A stretch of DNA of 6,524 nt, from NCBI RefSeq assembly GCF_025995235.1, contig NZ_BAPT01000003.1:1-6524 (forward strand). Direction: 5' to 3'. The notes beneath the pieces were generated by a model. The model searched no databases, had not been told where the DNA came from, and saw only the letters and a list, made by a program, of their open reading frames with translations. The number at the start of each line of letters is the position of its first letter. The stretch's first letter is position 1. Origin of the DNA: Ameyamaea chiangmaiensis. GTDB lineage: Bacteria; Pseudomonadota; Alphaproteobacteria; Acetobacterales; Acetobacteraceae. Position numbers and translations under genes: made by a program. Shown in pieces: positions 1-6,491 of the stretch.

Positions 1-54
1 CTCGTCAGGCTCATAACCTGAAGGTCACAGGTTCAAATCCTGTCCCCGCAACCA
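1..54 (+). tRNA. tRNA-fMet (CAT), 3' portion; 5' end outside window
   Basis: This is the 3' part of an initiator tRNA; roughly the first 23 bases lie outside the window. The anticodon stem is 5-9 paired with 17-21 around the loop CTCATAA (10-16), with anticodon CAT at 12-14. The T arm is 27-31 / 39-43 around loop TTCAAAT. The 3' acceptor strand CCCCGCA is at 44-50, discriminator A51, and the CCA tail (52-54) is encoded. The segment CTCGTC before the anticodon stem and AGGTC after it match the bacterial initiator rather than the elongator Met or Ile2 tRNA. The anticodon stem has A29:U41, G30:C40, G31:C39 in place of the canonical three G:C pairs, a variant I recall for rhizobial initiators. 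It delivers formylmethionine to the ribosomal P site. Confidence 0.93.
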
Positions 55-80
55 CGAATTCCGTTTGAAATAAAACGCTT

Positions 81-104
81 AGCCCGCTCACAGAGCGGGC
101 TTTC
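81..104 (+). terminator. Rho-independent terminator of the tRNA-fMet transcript
   Basis: A perfect 8-bp stem, AGCCCGCT (81-88) with AGCGGGCT (94-101), closes a 5-base loop (CACAG) and is followed by TTTCT. ACGC at 75-78 and GCGT further downstream could extend the structure. It begins 26 bases after the tRNA CCA end, the expected place for termination of a tRNA transcript. The T tract is short, so efficiency is uncertain. Confidence 0.8.
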
Positions 105-237
105 TGCGTTCTACCAAGCCAACTGGAATCATATAGGAATCATTCGGGAGAGAAATCTGGCGTAGCAACGATGCGTGGGAGTATCGGTCCGGACGTGAGA
201 GAAGAGGGAAGCGAAGCGGGGGAGAGCAGCGCACAAG
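105..237. other. Unassigned spacer between tRNA terminator and IS3 remnant
   Basis: I see no gene, RNA or clear repeat here. The reading frame of the downstream transposase is closed by a TGA at 196-198, and the residues between that stop and the ATG at 238 do not resemble the IS3-family N-terminal half. The point where ancestral tRNA-flanking DNA joins IS-derived DNA therefore probably lies between about 110 and 247. Long reverse-strand reading frames in this stretch look like shadows of the transposase frame. Confidence 0.5.
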
Positions 238-858
238 ATGGCCTCATCGGACGTGATTAGACGGGTGGTGAATGTTGCTGCGAATACGTCGCTGTCAGGC
301 GAACGGCTCGGCCGCGAACTCGACAGGATCGGAGAGCAGCGCGGCTGGCCGCTGATGATCGTCAGCGACAATGGCACCGAGATGACGTCGAACGCGATCC
401 TGGCCTGGCAGGAACAGCGGTCGGTGCTGTGGCACTACATCGCACCGGGAAAGCCGCAGCAGAACGGGTTCGTCGAGAGCTTCAACGGCCGGTTCCGCGA
501 CGAATGCCTCAACGAGCATCTGTTCCGCAACCTCGCCCACGCTCGGACGGTCATCGACGCCTGGCAGGCCGACTACAACGCCGTCAGGCCCCACACCAGC
601 CTGAATGGCATGACGCCAGAGGCTTTCGCTCAACACGCCACCAAGGCATACAACAACCCGCAGACCCTAACTCAAAAACGAGGGCATGTTCGGGGCAGCG
701 TCAACAGCGACGCAGTTGGCGTCCCATTGCTAATTGCGCATTTCTGGCCGCGCTGGGGAATGTGGACGCTCGTCGAGGTAGATTGCTTCCTGACCCCAGA
801 TGGTGGCCTGAAGGTGGAGGGTGTACCAGTTGGCAAAGGCCCGCCCTCGGTGATGTGA
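238..858 (+). pseudogene. IS3-family transposase (OrfB), N-terminally truncated remnant
   Basis: This is the C-terminal half of an IS3-family DDE integrase-type transposase, which would cut and join IS ends. Visible signatures: SDNGTE with catalytic D44, then WHYIAPGKPQQNGFVESFNGR with catalytic E80. Exactly 35 residues separate them (D35E), and R87 sits seven residues after the Glu, as in the family. VRPHTSLNGMTPEAFA (about 117-131) is the usual C-terminal motif. The first catalytic Asp and the upstream helix-turn-helix half (OrfA plus N-terminal OrfB) are absent. Family resemblance starts around SSDVIRR (residue 3) and fades after about residue 140 (position 660). The remaining frame to 858 looks like read-through of other DNA. 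The ATG at 238 is only the first available start and has no convincing ribosome binding site, so the fragment cannot encode an active enzyme. Confidence 0.85.
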
Positions 859-944
859 CCACCGGCGCGTTATTTGACTATCTAAGCACAAAGCAGTGGG
901 ATGGACGACAAGAAGCATCCGCATTGAACACTGCCAACTGGACG
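661..944. other. Stretch without a recognisable gene between transposase remnant and efflux operon
   Basis: Past the last recognisable transposase residues I find no protein family on either strand. It contains a short hairpin (GACGC 709-713 with GCGTC 719-723, not followed by Ts) and a perfect 10-bp inverted repeat, CCAGTTGGCA at 826-835 and TGCCAACTGG at 932-941. No convincing intrinsic terminator for the minus-strand efflux operon is visible here, although the operon must end in this area or beyond. Confidence 0.5.
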
Positions 945-2456
945 TCAGGATTTTTGGGTCCACCCCCCTCCTAGAGACCGGTACAGACGGGCGACGGAAA
1001 TCGAGACGTTTGCGCTCGACTCAGCCAGAGCGCTCCGGCTTGCCAGAAGGGCATTCTGCGTGGTCAGAACATTGAGGAAGTCTCCGGCTCCCTGAGCATA
1101 CTGAAGTTGGGCGATATGGACGGCGGTCTCATCTTCCGAGACAGCCTCTTCCAGACGGTTTCGACGTTCCTGCAAGGCGCTCAGATCCGCCATGGAATCA
1201 TCGACCTCTTCCCATGCTTTCAGAAGCGTACGCTGCAACGCGATCGCGGCTTCCTTTTGCTGGGCGCGGCGCAGATGCAATTGCCCCGTCAGGCGTCCCC
1301 CTTCAAACAGGGGTAGCGTCATGGTCGGACCAAACCCGTACTGACGCGATGCCCATGAGCCCAGTCCACTGAACTGCAACGCCTGAATATCCAGACTGCC
1401 CGACAGCGTTACGCGCGGGAAAAAATCCGCGACCGCCACGCCGATACTCGCCGTCGCGGCATGGAGGTGGTCTTCTGCCGCCCGCACATCGGGGCGGCGC
1501 TCTGCCAGTTCGGAGGGGAGACCGACAGGAATGTCCGCAGGGACTGAGGGGATGATCTGAGACGAACCGAGTCTGTCTTTCAACGCACCCGGCTGTCGTG
1601 CCGTCAGAAAGCTCAAGGCGTTCACAAGATGCACTTCCTGACTTTTCAGAACAGGAAGCCGCGCCTCAAAACCATGCATCTGTCCCCGGGAATAGGCGAC
1701 GTCGAGCTTCGTTGCCGTTCCCTGGGCAAAGCGCAGTTCCGTCAGTTTCACACTGTGCTCTGCAATCGCGATACTCTGCTGCGTGATGCCGACCTGCGCC
1801 TGAATATTTCGCAGACTCAGATAATCTTGCGCGGTTTCCGCCATGAGGGAGACCAGCACATCGCGACGCAGTTCTTCGGTTTCATGCATGGCCGCGGTAG
1901 CCGCCTCGATCTGTCGCCTGACATGTCCCCAGAAATCGACCTCCCATGACGCACTCAGTCCGTATTGTGGCAGATTGAAAGACGGGTTGCCTTTCGCGCC
2001 ATCCATTGCTGCCGGTCCAAAGCCCTGCTGACCGCTGGCAATTTCGCCGGGGCTGGCCTGTTGCATGGTTCCTAGAAGGCCGAGAATACCGTTCGTGCTG
2101 GCTCGCTCACGGGCATAGGAGGCGGCGCCCTCCATATGGGGCATCTGGGCCGCACTGGCGATCCGTCGTTCTGCCTGGCTTTCCGCGAAATGCAAGCTAG
2201 CCTCGCGGAGATCGAGGTTATTGCGCACCACGTCTTCTTCCAGAGCCGTCAGCGTGGGGTCGCGATAGATCCGCCACCATTGCGCATCTACGACGGATGC
2301 CTCCTGCGGATGACTGGCTGAGGGAGAAAGGCTTTGATGCCAGTGCGCGGGCGCTTGCGGGTCGGGACGGTGATAGTCCGGTCCCACCGTGCAGGCGGAC
2401 AGCGCGGTAAGTGCCAGAAGAAGGCAGCGTGAGGGCTGGAACATGGACGATCTCAT
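945..2456 (-). CDS. NodT-family outer-membrane efflux lipoprotein (OMF channel)
   Basis: This is the outer-membrane channel of a tripartite pump, forming the trimeric barrel and periplasmic tunnel that docks on the adaptor encoded upstream. The N-terminus is a lipoprotein signal with lipobox L19-S-A-C22 and Thr at +2, predicting outer-membrane anchoring. CTVGPDYHRP is the typical NodT opening. Two OEP repeats follow, with SWEVDFWG (170-177), the conserved GLPSELAERRPDVRAAE (312-328), GVAVADFFPRVTLSGS (339-354) and GPTMTLPLFEGGRL (376-389), ending LYRSLGGGW (491-499). The 503 residues are normal for the family. The start at 2456 overlaps the adaptor stop (ATGA), indicating translational coupling. 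A second ATG 12 bases inside (Met5) would leave a shorter but still valid signal peptide, and neither start has a strong Shine-Dalgarno. The last codons (TQKS and stop) may be supplied by an IS end. The family assignment is very secure; the substrate is unknown. Confidence 0.95.
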   Translation of the reverse strand: MRSSMFQPSRCLLLALTALSACTVGPDYHRPDPQAPAHWHQSLSPSASHPQEASVVDAQWWRIYRDPTLTALEEDVVRNNLDLREASLHFAESQAERRIASAAQMPHMEGAASYARERASTNGILGLLGTMQQASPGEIASGQQGFGPAAMDGAKGNPSFNLPQYGLSASWEVDFWGHVRRQIEAATAAMHETEELRRDVLVSLMAETAQDYLSLRNIQAQVGITQQSIAIAEHSVKLTELRFAQGTATKLDVAYSRGQMHGFEARLPVLKSQEVHLVNALSFLTARQPGALKDRLGSSQIIPSVPADIPVGLPSELAERRPDVRAAEDHLHAATASIGVAVADFFPRVTLSGSLDIQALQFSGLGSWASRQYGFGPTMTLPLFEGGRLTGQLHLRRAQQKEAAIALQRTLLKAWEEVDDSMADLSALQERRNRLEEAVSEDETAVHIAQLQYAQGAGDFLNVLTTQNALLASRSALAESSANVSISVARLYRSLGGGWTQKS

Positions 2457-3529
2457 TTCCAGAGATACCGGACATCATGGGAATGGGTGCCCTCTGGCAT
2501 GGAGGACGTGTCGATGCGCGCTTCGACCGACATGCCAACACGAATCTTCTCTGCCAGAGGCTGCCCGGGATCGAAGGTCAGCTTGACGGGTACGCGCTGG
2601 ACCACTTTCGTGAAGTTGCCGGTCGCGTTGTCGGGCTGGATGGCTGCAAAAGCAACACCTGTGGCCGGGGCCAGGCTGTCCACATGTGCTTTGAAGGGAT
2701 GGCCGGGGAAGGTGTCGACCCATACCGTTGCACTTTGTCCAGTCTGGACCTTCGTAAGCTGCGTTTCCTGAAAATTCGCCAGAACATACGCCTTGCGGAC
2801 CGGCACCACTGCCAGCAGTCCCGTGCCCGGATGGACATAGGCACCCACACGCACACCGCGCTCACCCACCACACCGTCCACAGGGGCAGGAATGGTGCAG
2901 TAGGAGAGATTGAGTTCAGCTTGATGTTCGGTACTTTTTGCTTTCTGCAGTGCGCCCTGTGCCTTTTCAAGCTGTGCCTTCAGCACGGCGACCTGCTGTT
3001 CGGCCGTGCTGGTGCCTGCCTTGTCACGTGCAAGAGCTGCAACCGCTTCAAGCTGTCGGGCTTCCGCGCTCTGTTGCTGTTCGATCGTGCTGGCACCACC
3101 TGCTGACAGATTGCGATACCGGGCTGCGTTCTGCCGCGCAAAGACAAGCGCCGCCTCGTCGGATTGCACGGTATATTTTGCCGCATCGACGATGGAGCCC
3201 TGACGGTCCAGCAGGGCTTGCAGATTGTTCACATCGCCCAGAGCCGCAGCCGTATCGCCACGCGCGCTCTCCAGAGCTGTGCGGTAATCGTCGTCCTCGA
3301 TATGCGCGAGTTCCTCGCCAGCATGAACATATTCGTTGTCTTCCGCCAGAACGCGGTCAATCCGTCCGGAGACTTTAGGCGCAACAGTCGTGAAATCGGC
3401 CGTGACATAAGCGTCATTTGTTTCCTGATGGATGCCGTCGCCTACAAAAAAACGATCGGCCGTCCAGGCGAGGCCGGTTAGCAGGACGACCGCACAGCCG
3501 GCCAGGAGAAGAGGTTTTCCATAAATCAT
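2453..3529 (-). CDS. EmrA/HlyD-type periplasmic adaptor (membrane fusion protein)
   Basis: This adaptor bridges the inner-membrane MFS transporter and the outer-membrane channel. Residues 5-23 form one N-terminal transmembrane anchor, with the rest periplasmic. The first half-lipoyl/barrel segment includes QETNDAYVTADFTTVAPKVSGRI (35-57), the hallmark opening of EmrA-like adaptors. A long coiled-coil hairpin spans roughly 85-205, rich in Ala, Gln and Glu. The second lipoyl half is LNLSYCTIPAPVDGVVGERGVRVGAYV (206-232). The beta-barrel part follows, with VLANFQETQL (249-258) and GHPFKAHVDSLAPATG (276-291). NATGNFTKVVQRVPVKL (301-317) is a signature of the EmrA group. The 358 residues are standard. 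The gene starts 15 bases after the MFS stop, so it is the second cistron of the operon; its Shine-Dalgarno is weak, which suggests coupling. EmrA-like rather than RND-like adaptor features agree with the DHA2 partner. Confidence 0.95.
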   Translation of the reverse strand: MIYGKPLLLAGCAVVLLTGLAWTADRFFVGDGIHQETNDAYVTADFTTVAPKVSGRIDRVLAEDNEYVHAGEELAHIEDDDYRTALESARGDTAAALGDVNNLQALLDRQGSIVDAAKYTVQSDEAALVFARQNAARYRNLSAGGASTIEQQQSAEARQLEAVAALARDKAGTSTAEQQVAVLKAQLEKAQGALQKAKSTEHQAELNLSYCTIPAPVDGVVGERGVRVGAYVHPGTGLLAVVPVRKAYVLANFQETQLTKVQTGQSATVWVDTFPGHPFKAHVDSLAPATGVAFAAIQPDNATGNFTKVVQRVPVKLTFDPGQPLAEKIRVGMSVEARIDTSSMPEGTHSHDVRYLWK

Positions 3530-3544
3530 GTTGAGGCAGGTCCG

Positions 3545-5215
3545 TCAGTGCGCGGTGGCGGGGAGGGGGAAGGGTTCTGGATCGGGCTCGCGGGCGGCAG
3601 CAGGTATGGCCGGAGCAGGCCCCTTACCGGGCGGATAGACCCGTATAGGCAGCACGGCAGTCAGCGCGACATAGGCGACGCAAATGCACATCACGACAAA
3701 GTAGATGTCCACCAGTGCGAGTGTGGTCGACTGCTCGTGCAGATAGGTGTGGAAGATCTGGAGCGTATTGTGCGCCACATGATCGCCGTCAGGCGAACTG
3801 TTGCTGATCGCTGCGTGGATCGGATCGCCCATGCCCGACAGCGCGGTGGCGTTGTTGCCTGCCCGGTCCAGCAACATTGTGGAGTGATATTGCTCCCGAC
3901 GGCGGAGAAGGACCTCGAAAATGGCAGCCGCGAACGCGTTGGCCATACCCTTGAGCATGTTGACCATGCCCGAGATGAAAGGGCCGTCCGCCGGGCCGAG
4001 TGACATCGTCGCCAGCATCAGAACCGGGATCACGACCATCGGTTGGCCAAGAATCTGAAGCGCCTGCAGGAGATAGAAATTATCCCGCACCCAGTCGGGG
4101 GTCAGCCAGGTACCGAGGAACGCCGCAAGCGCCAGACAGGACATGCCGAATGCCAGAACATAACGGCAGTCTACCCGCGCGGAACTGCAGAGTGCGGCCG
4201 TTAGGGGCAACATGACGAGTTGTGGCAGGGCAACGGTCAGCGCAACCGGAGCCGCCTGAATCGGCCGGTATCCCCGCACAGCTTCCAGATATGTCATCGG
4301 GACTTCCATCATCAACCCGCAGATGATGAGCACGGCCACAAGGGTCAGCAGCGACATCGTGATGTTGCGGTTTTTCCAGTACTGAAGCCGGAAAAACGGG
4401 CTGTGATGGTGCCATTCGTGGAACAGGAACCCCACGAACAGTGCGCCGCCCCAGAACGTCAGGTGTGAAATAACGGGCGAGCGGAACCAGTCCAGCCGGT
4501 CCCCCTGATACAGCACCGTCACCACACACAATATGGATGGAACGCCAATGAAGAAACCACGCCAGTTGAAGTTCCGGAACCGTTCGAGATGCACCGGGTC
4601 GCGTGGTAGTCCGTAGGCCATCATGGCGATGGCGGCGATGCTGAAGGGAATGACCTCCCAGTACAGCCAGTGCCAGCCGACATGCTCGAACCACATCGCT
4701 TCCAGCGGGTCGCCAAGATTGGGGCCGAATGTCGCACTCATCGCATAGCCACCAATGCCGAACACCTTGATGGGCGGCGGGAGGTATTTGAGCATGACCG
4801 TCATCAAGATAGGCGGCAGGCATCCCGCACTTAAGCCCTGTGCAGCGCGAAGAAAGCACAGCGAGGTCATGTCCGGCATGAAGGGCAGAGGGAGTGACAG
4901 CAGGGCAAGGACGGCTGTCATGAAGATCGAGAAGCGGTAGATCGAGAACGTCATATAGAACCAGGGCGTGAACGCCATGGCCGCAATGTTGAAGGTTTCG
5001 TAGATCGAGATGAACCACGTGCCCTCATCGTGTCCGATATGCATCGCACCGCGGATATCGGCGAGTCCGATTTCGGTAATGTGCTCGTTGAACCCGGCGA
5101 CATGCACGGCCAGCAGCATCCCGAGACAGCCGATAATGGTCTGCATGCCGAAAGGGGGAATGTAAGACGGCTGCGCGGTCGGCGCAGCCGCCGAAGGCGA
5201 GGCTGCTGGTTGCAT
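3545..5215 (-). CDS. DHA2-family MFS efflux transporter (EmrB-like, 14 helices)
   Basis: This is a proton-driven drug or organic-compound exporter of the inner membrane and the energised part of the pump. Its 556 residues with about 14 hydrophobic segments fit DHA2. A Pro/Ala-rich cytoplasmic N-tail (1-22) precedes helix 1 (about 24-42). LADIRGAMHIGHDEGTWF (51-68) matches the first periplasmic loop of a DHA2 branch. RAAQGLSAG (123-131) is motif B in helix 4, GGYAMSATFGPNLG (155-168) is the motif C-like antiporter element of helix 5, and GWHWLYWEVIPFSI (180-193) is the family's W-rich stretch. Motif A between helices 2 and 3 (about 84-98) is degenerate and lacks the usual G-x-L-A-D/R-x-G-R pattern. 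A His cluster, HEWHHH (266-271), lies in a central loop. The C-tail (about 524-556) is proline-rich. It is the first gene of the operon, divergent from the LysR gene. Upstream of the ATG is AAAGAGA (5223-5229, minus strand), a weak ribosome site at 7 bases. The substrate cannot be inferred. Confidence 0.94.
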   Translation of the reverse strand: MQPAASPSAAAPTAQPSYIPPFGMQTIIGCLGMLLAVHVAGFNEHITEIGLADIRGAMHIGHDEGTWFISIYETFNIAAMAFTPWFYMTFSIYRFSIFMTAVLALLSLPLPFMPDMTSLCFLRAAQGLSAGCLPPILMTVMLKYLPPPIKVFGIGGYAMSATFGPNLGDPLEAMWFEHVGWHWLYWEVIPFSIAAIAMMAYGLPRDPVHLERFRNFNWRGFFIGVPSILCVVTVLYQGDRLDWFRSPVISHLTFWGGALFVGFLFHEWHHHSPFFRLQYWKNRNITMSLLTLVAVLIICGLMMEVPMTYLEAVRGYRPIQAAPVALTVALPQLVMLPLTAALCSSARVDCRYVLAFGMSCLALAAFLGTWLTPDWVRDNFYLLQALQILGQPMVVIPVLMLATMSLGPADGPFISGMVNMLKGMANAFAAAIFEVLLRRREQYHSTMLLDRAGNNATALSGMGDPIHAAISNSSPDGDHVAHNTLQIFHTYLHEQSTTLALVDIYFVVMCICVAYVALTAVLPIRVYPPGKGPAPAIPAAAREPDPEPFPLPATAH

Positions 5216-5383
5216 TGCTGGATCTCTTTCTTTGCCCCACAGCCACTATCCAGCGCAGAGAGGTCCGAAAACCCACGTTTGAAGCAGGTGACGTTTCCAC
5301 TTTCCGTAAGAGTCATAGAAAACCCTTCCGTTTCGGGTTAAAAGCGCGAAACTGCAACGGAAAGCGGCAGGAGACGGAGAGAG
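5216..5383. promoter_or_regulatory. Divergent promoter/operator region between pump operon and LysR gene
   Basis: These 168 bases separate two divergent starts and must hold both promoters. Repeated elements are visible. TTCCGT occurs at 5302-5307 and 5326-5331, and its complement ACGGAA at 5357-5362. GAAAACCC occurs at 5267-5274 and 5318-5325, 51 bases apart, each followed shortly by CGTTT. AACCC (5321-5325) and GGGTT (5335-5339) form a small dyad. On the minus strand, TTAACC and TATGAC spaced by 18 bases are a possible -35/-10 pair for the pump operon, a weak match. LysR-type regulators commonly bind such divergent regions; which repeat is the operator is inference. Confidence 0.6.
5369..5373 (+). 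promoter_or_regulatory. Ribosome binding site of the LysR gene
   Basis: AGGAG lies 10 bases before the ATG at 5384 and supports that start codon. It sits just downstream of the third TTCCGT-type box (ACGGAA, 5357-5362), so a protein bound there would lie close to the translation start. Confidence 0.75.
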
Positions 5384-6340
5384 ATGGCCAAACGGATTGA
5401 CAGTCACAGACGCTACGATCTCGACCTGCTGCGCTATCTTCAGGTTCTTGTGGAAGAAGAAAGCGTCTCACAGGCAGCGCGCCGGCTAAAGGTGAGCGAT
5501 GCCGCCATGAGCCGCCATCTCGCAACGCTACGTATCGTGTTTGGAGACCCTATTCTGGTTCTATCCGGGCGCCGGATGATGGCCACGTCCTTCGCCAACC
5601 GCATTCGTGACCGGGTCCATAACATCGTGCGTGAGGCCGATGCGCTGGTGAATGATAGCGAGACGCTCAATCTGCGCCATCTTTCACCCCGGTTCACTAT
5701 ACGCGCCAATGACCTTATAGTTGGTGCTTTCGGCCATGCTATTCTGATGGGGCTGAAGCAGGACTGTCCGAATTGCAGCATCGTGTTCTCACCCGAAACC
5801 GAAGATCCGGCCAGCGAAGCACTCCGCAGCGGCCGGATTGATCTTTACATCGGTGGCACTGACGATCTGCGCCCTGAGATCATGCGTCAGGCCCTGTTCC
5901 TGACGCCATTTCGCGCAATGGTACGGGAAGGACACCCCATTTTTGCGCAAGGCATCACGCCGCAGACTCTCGTGGAATACGATCACATCAGCGTCTCGCG
6001 TAAAGGCCGGCTTTACGGCCCGATCGATACCGTTCTTCAGGAGCGTTACGGCCTAGTCAGGCCCATTGCCATCGTGGTGCCGACCTATCATTCCATGATC
6101 GAGACCGTGCGTGAGACGGACATGATCCTCCCGCTGCCTGATATCGTAATCGACCGTCTTCCACTATCACAGGTCCAGCTTGCGGCTTTCGACTTCCCGT
6201 TCAATCTGCCTCCCGTTGCGACCTTTCAGGCTTGGCATCCCCGTGTAGACTCGGATGGCGTCCATTGCTGGCTGCGTGATACCGTATTGCAAGTTATCCG
6301 CCGTGAACTCGTGCGTTTCAGGAGTGAAGGGATAGAGTAA
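5384..6340 (+). CDS. LysR-family transcriptional regulator, likely regulator of the divergent efflux operon
   Basis: This is a DNA-binding, effector-responsive regulator of 318 residues, the standard LTTR length. The winged helix-turn-helix spans about 12-70: YDLDLLRYLQVLVEEESVSQ, then AARRLKVSDAAMSRHLATLR as the HTH core, then FGDPILVLSGRRMMAT. A linker helix follows (about 70-92). The periplasmic-binding-protein-like effector domain runs from about 103 to 310 and includes RIDLYIGG (151-158), MVREGHPIF (179-187) and a C-terminal FQAWHPRVDSDGVHCWLR (281-298). The FGDPILV and W-H-x-R-x-D-x-D-x-x-H-x-W-L-R features place it with the NodD/PcpR-like branch of LTTRs, which often respond to aromatic compounds. 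That hint at an aromatic effector is weak inference. Divergent orientation over 168 bases strongly suggests it controls the pump genes. The start is supported by AGGAG at 5369-5373. Confidence 0.95.
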   Translation: MAKRIDSHRRYDLDLLRYLQVLVEEESVSQAARRLKVSDAAMSRHLATLRIVFGDPILVLSGRRMMATSFANRIRDRVHNIVREADALVNDSETLNLRHLSPRFTIRANDLIVGAFGHAILMGLKQDCPNCSIVFSPETEDPASEALRSGRIDLYIGGTDDLRPEIMRQALFLTPFRAMVREGHPIFAQGITPQTLVEYDHISVSRKGRLYGPIDTVLQERYGLVRPIAIVVPTYHSMIETVRETDMILPLPDIVIDRLPLSQVQLAAFDFPFNLPPVATFQAWHPRVDSDGVHCWLRDTVLQVIRRELVRFRSEGIE

Positions 6341-6377
6341 GTCCCAAAAGTGCCTGAATGCGGTGTATTCATGGGAC
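6341..6377 (+). terminator. Bulged hairpin directly after the LysR stop codon (candidate terminator)
   Basis: GTCCCA (6341-6346) pairs with TGGGAC (6372-6377), and TGAAT (6355-6359) pairs with ATTCA (6367-6371) around a 7-base loop. The 3' arms are contiguous, while the 5' side has an 8-base bulge (6347-6354). The structure starts on the base after the TAA stop. The downstream bases are pyrimidine-rich (TCTTCTTCCC, 6384-6393) but lack a proper T run, so it may be a weak terminator or a 3'-end stabilising structure. Confidence 0.4.
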
Positions 6378-6461
6378 CAACGGTCTTCTTCCCGGCGACG
6401 TGCCTCTTAGAGCCTTAGGTTCAGGACCTATTAACTTATTGAACTGAGCGGAGTGTTGTGA

Positions 6462-6483
6462 TTCACCGGCTTACCGGTGGAGG
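6462..6483 (+). promoter_or_regulatory. Hairpin overlapping the transposase Shine-Dalgarno
   Basis: CACCGG (6464-6469) and CCGGTG (6474-6479) form a 6-bp stem with loop CTTA. The T6463-G6480 and T6462-A6481 pairs extend it. The Shine-Dalgarno GGAGG (6479-6483) shares its first three bases with the 3' arm, so folding would hide it. Such structures are known in other IS elements to limit transposase translation from outside transcripts. Confidence 0.5.
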
Positions 6484-6491
6484 GTGGGCCT

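Larger units (their letters stand above)
238..962 (+). mobile_element. Degenerate IS3-family insertion sequence; possible right end at about 962
   Basis: The element is recognised from the OrfB remnant. Its left end and OrfA are missing. A candidate right inverted repeat ends at 962. Read from the minus strand it begins TGGACCCAAAAATCCTGA, which has the general form of IS3-family termini (TG start, followed by a C or G run). No partner left repeat is visible in the window, so the right boundary is inference; the true end may lie anywhere between about 690 and 962. Confidence 0.45.

Noticed and set aside
1..54. tRNA 3' end as a phage or island attachment site
   Set aside because: No second copy of the tRNA 3' sequence and no integrase gene are present in the window, so an att call is not supported.
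129..377. Minus-strand open frame of 82 codons near the tRNA
   Set aside because: It overlaps the transposase remnant on the opposite strand, has low-complexity Ser/Arg-rich content and matches no family pattern.
730..963. Minus-strand open frame of 77 codons beyond the channel gene stop
   Set aside because: It overlaps the channel gene's last codons in another frame, shows no recognisable domain and has no ribosome binding site; treated as chance.
2411..3106. Plus-strand open frame of 231 codons opposite the adaptor gene
   Set aside because: It is antisense to a clear EmrA-type adaptor and the residue composition is that of a shadow frame in GC-rich DNA.
4080..5018. Minus-strand 312-codon frame inside the MFS gene
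   Set aside because: It is a different frame of the same strand as the transporter, with His/Arg/Ala-rich low-information sequence and no family motif.
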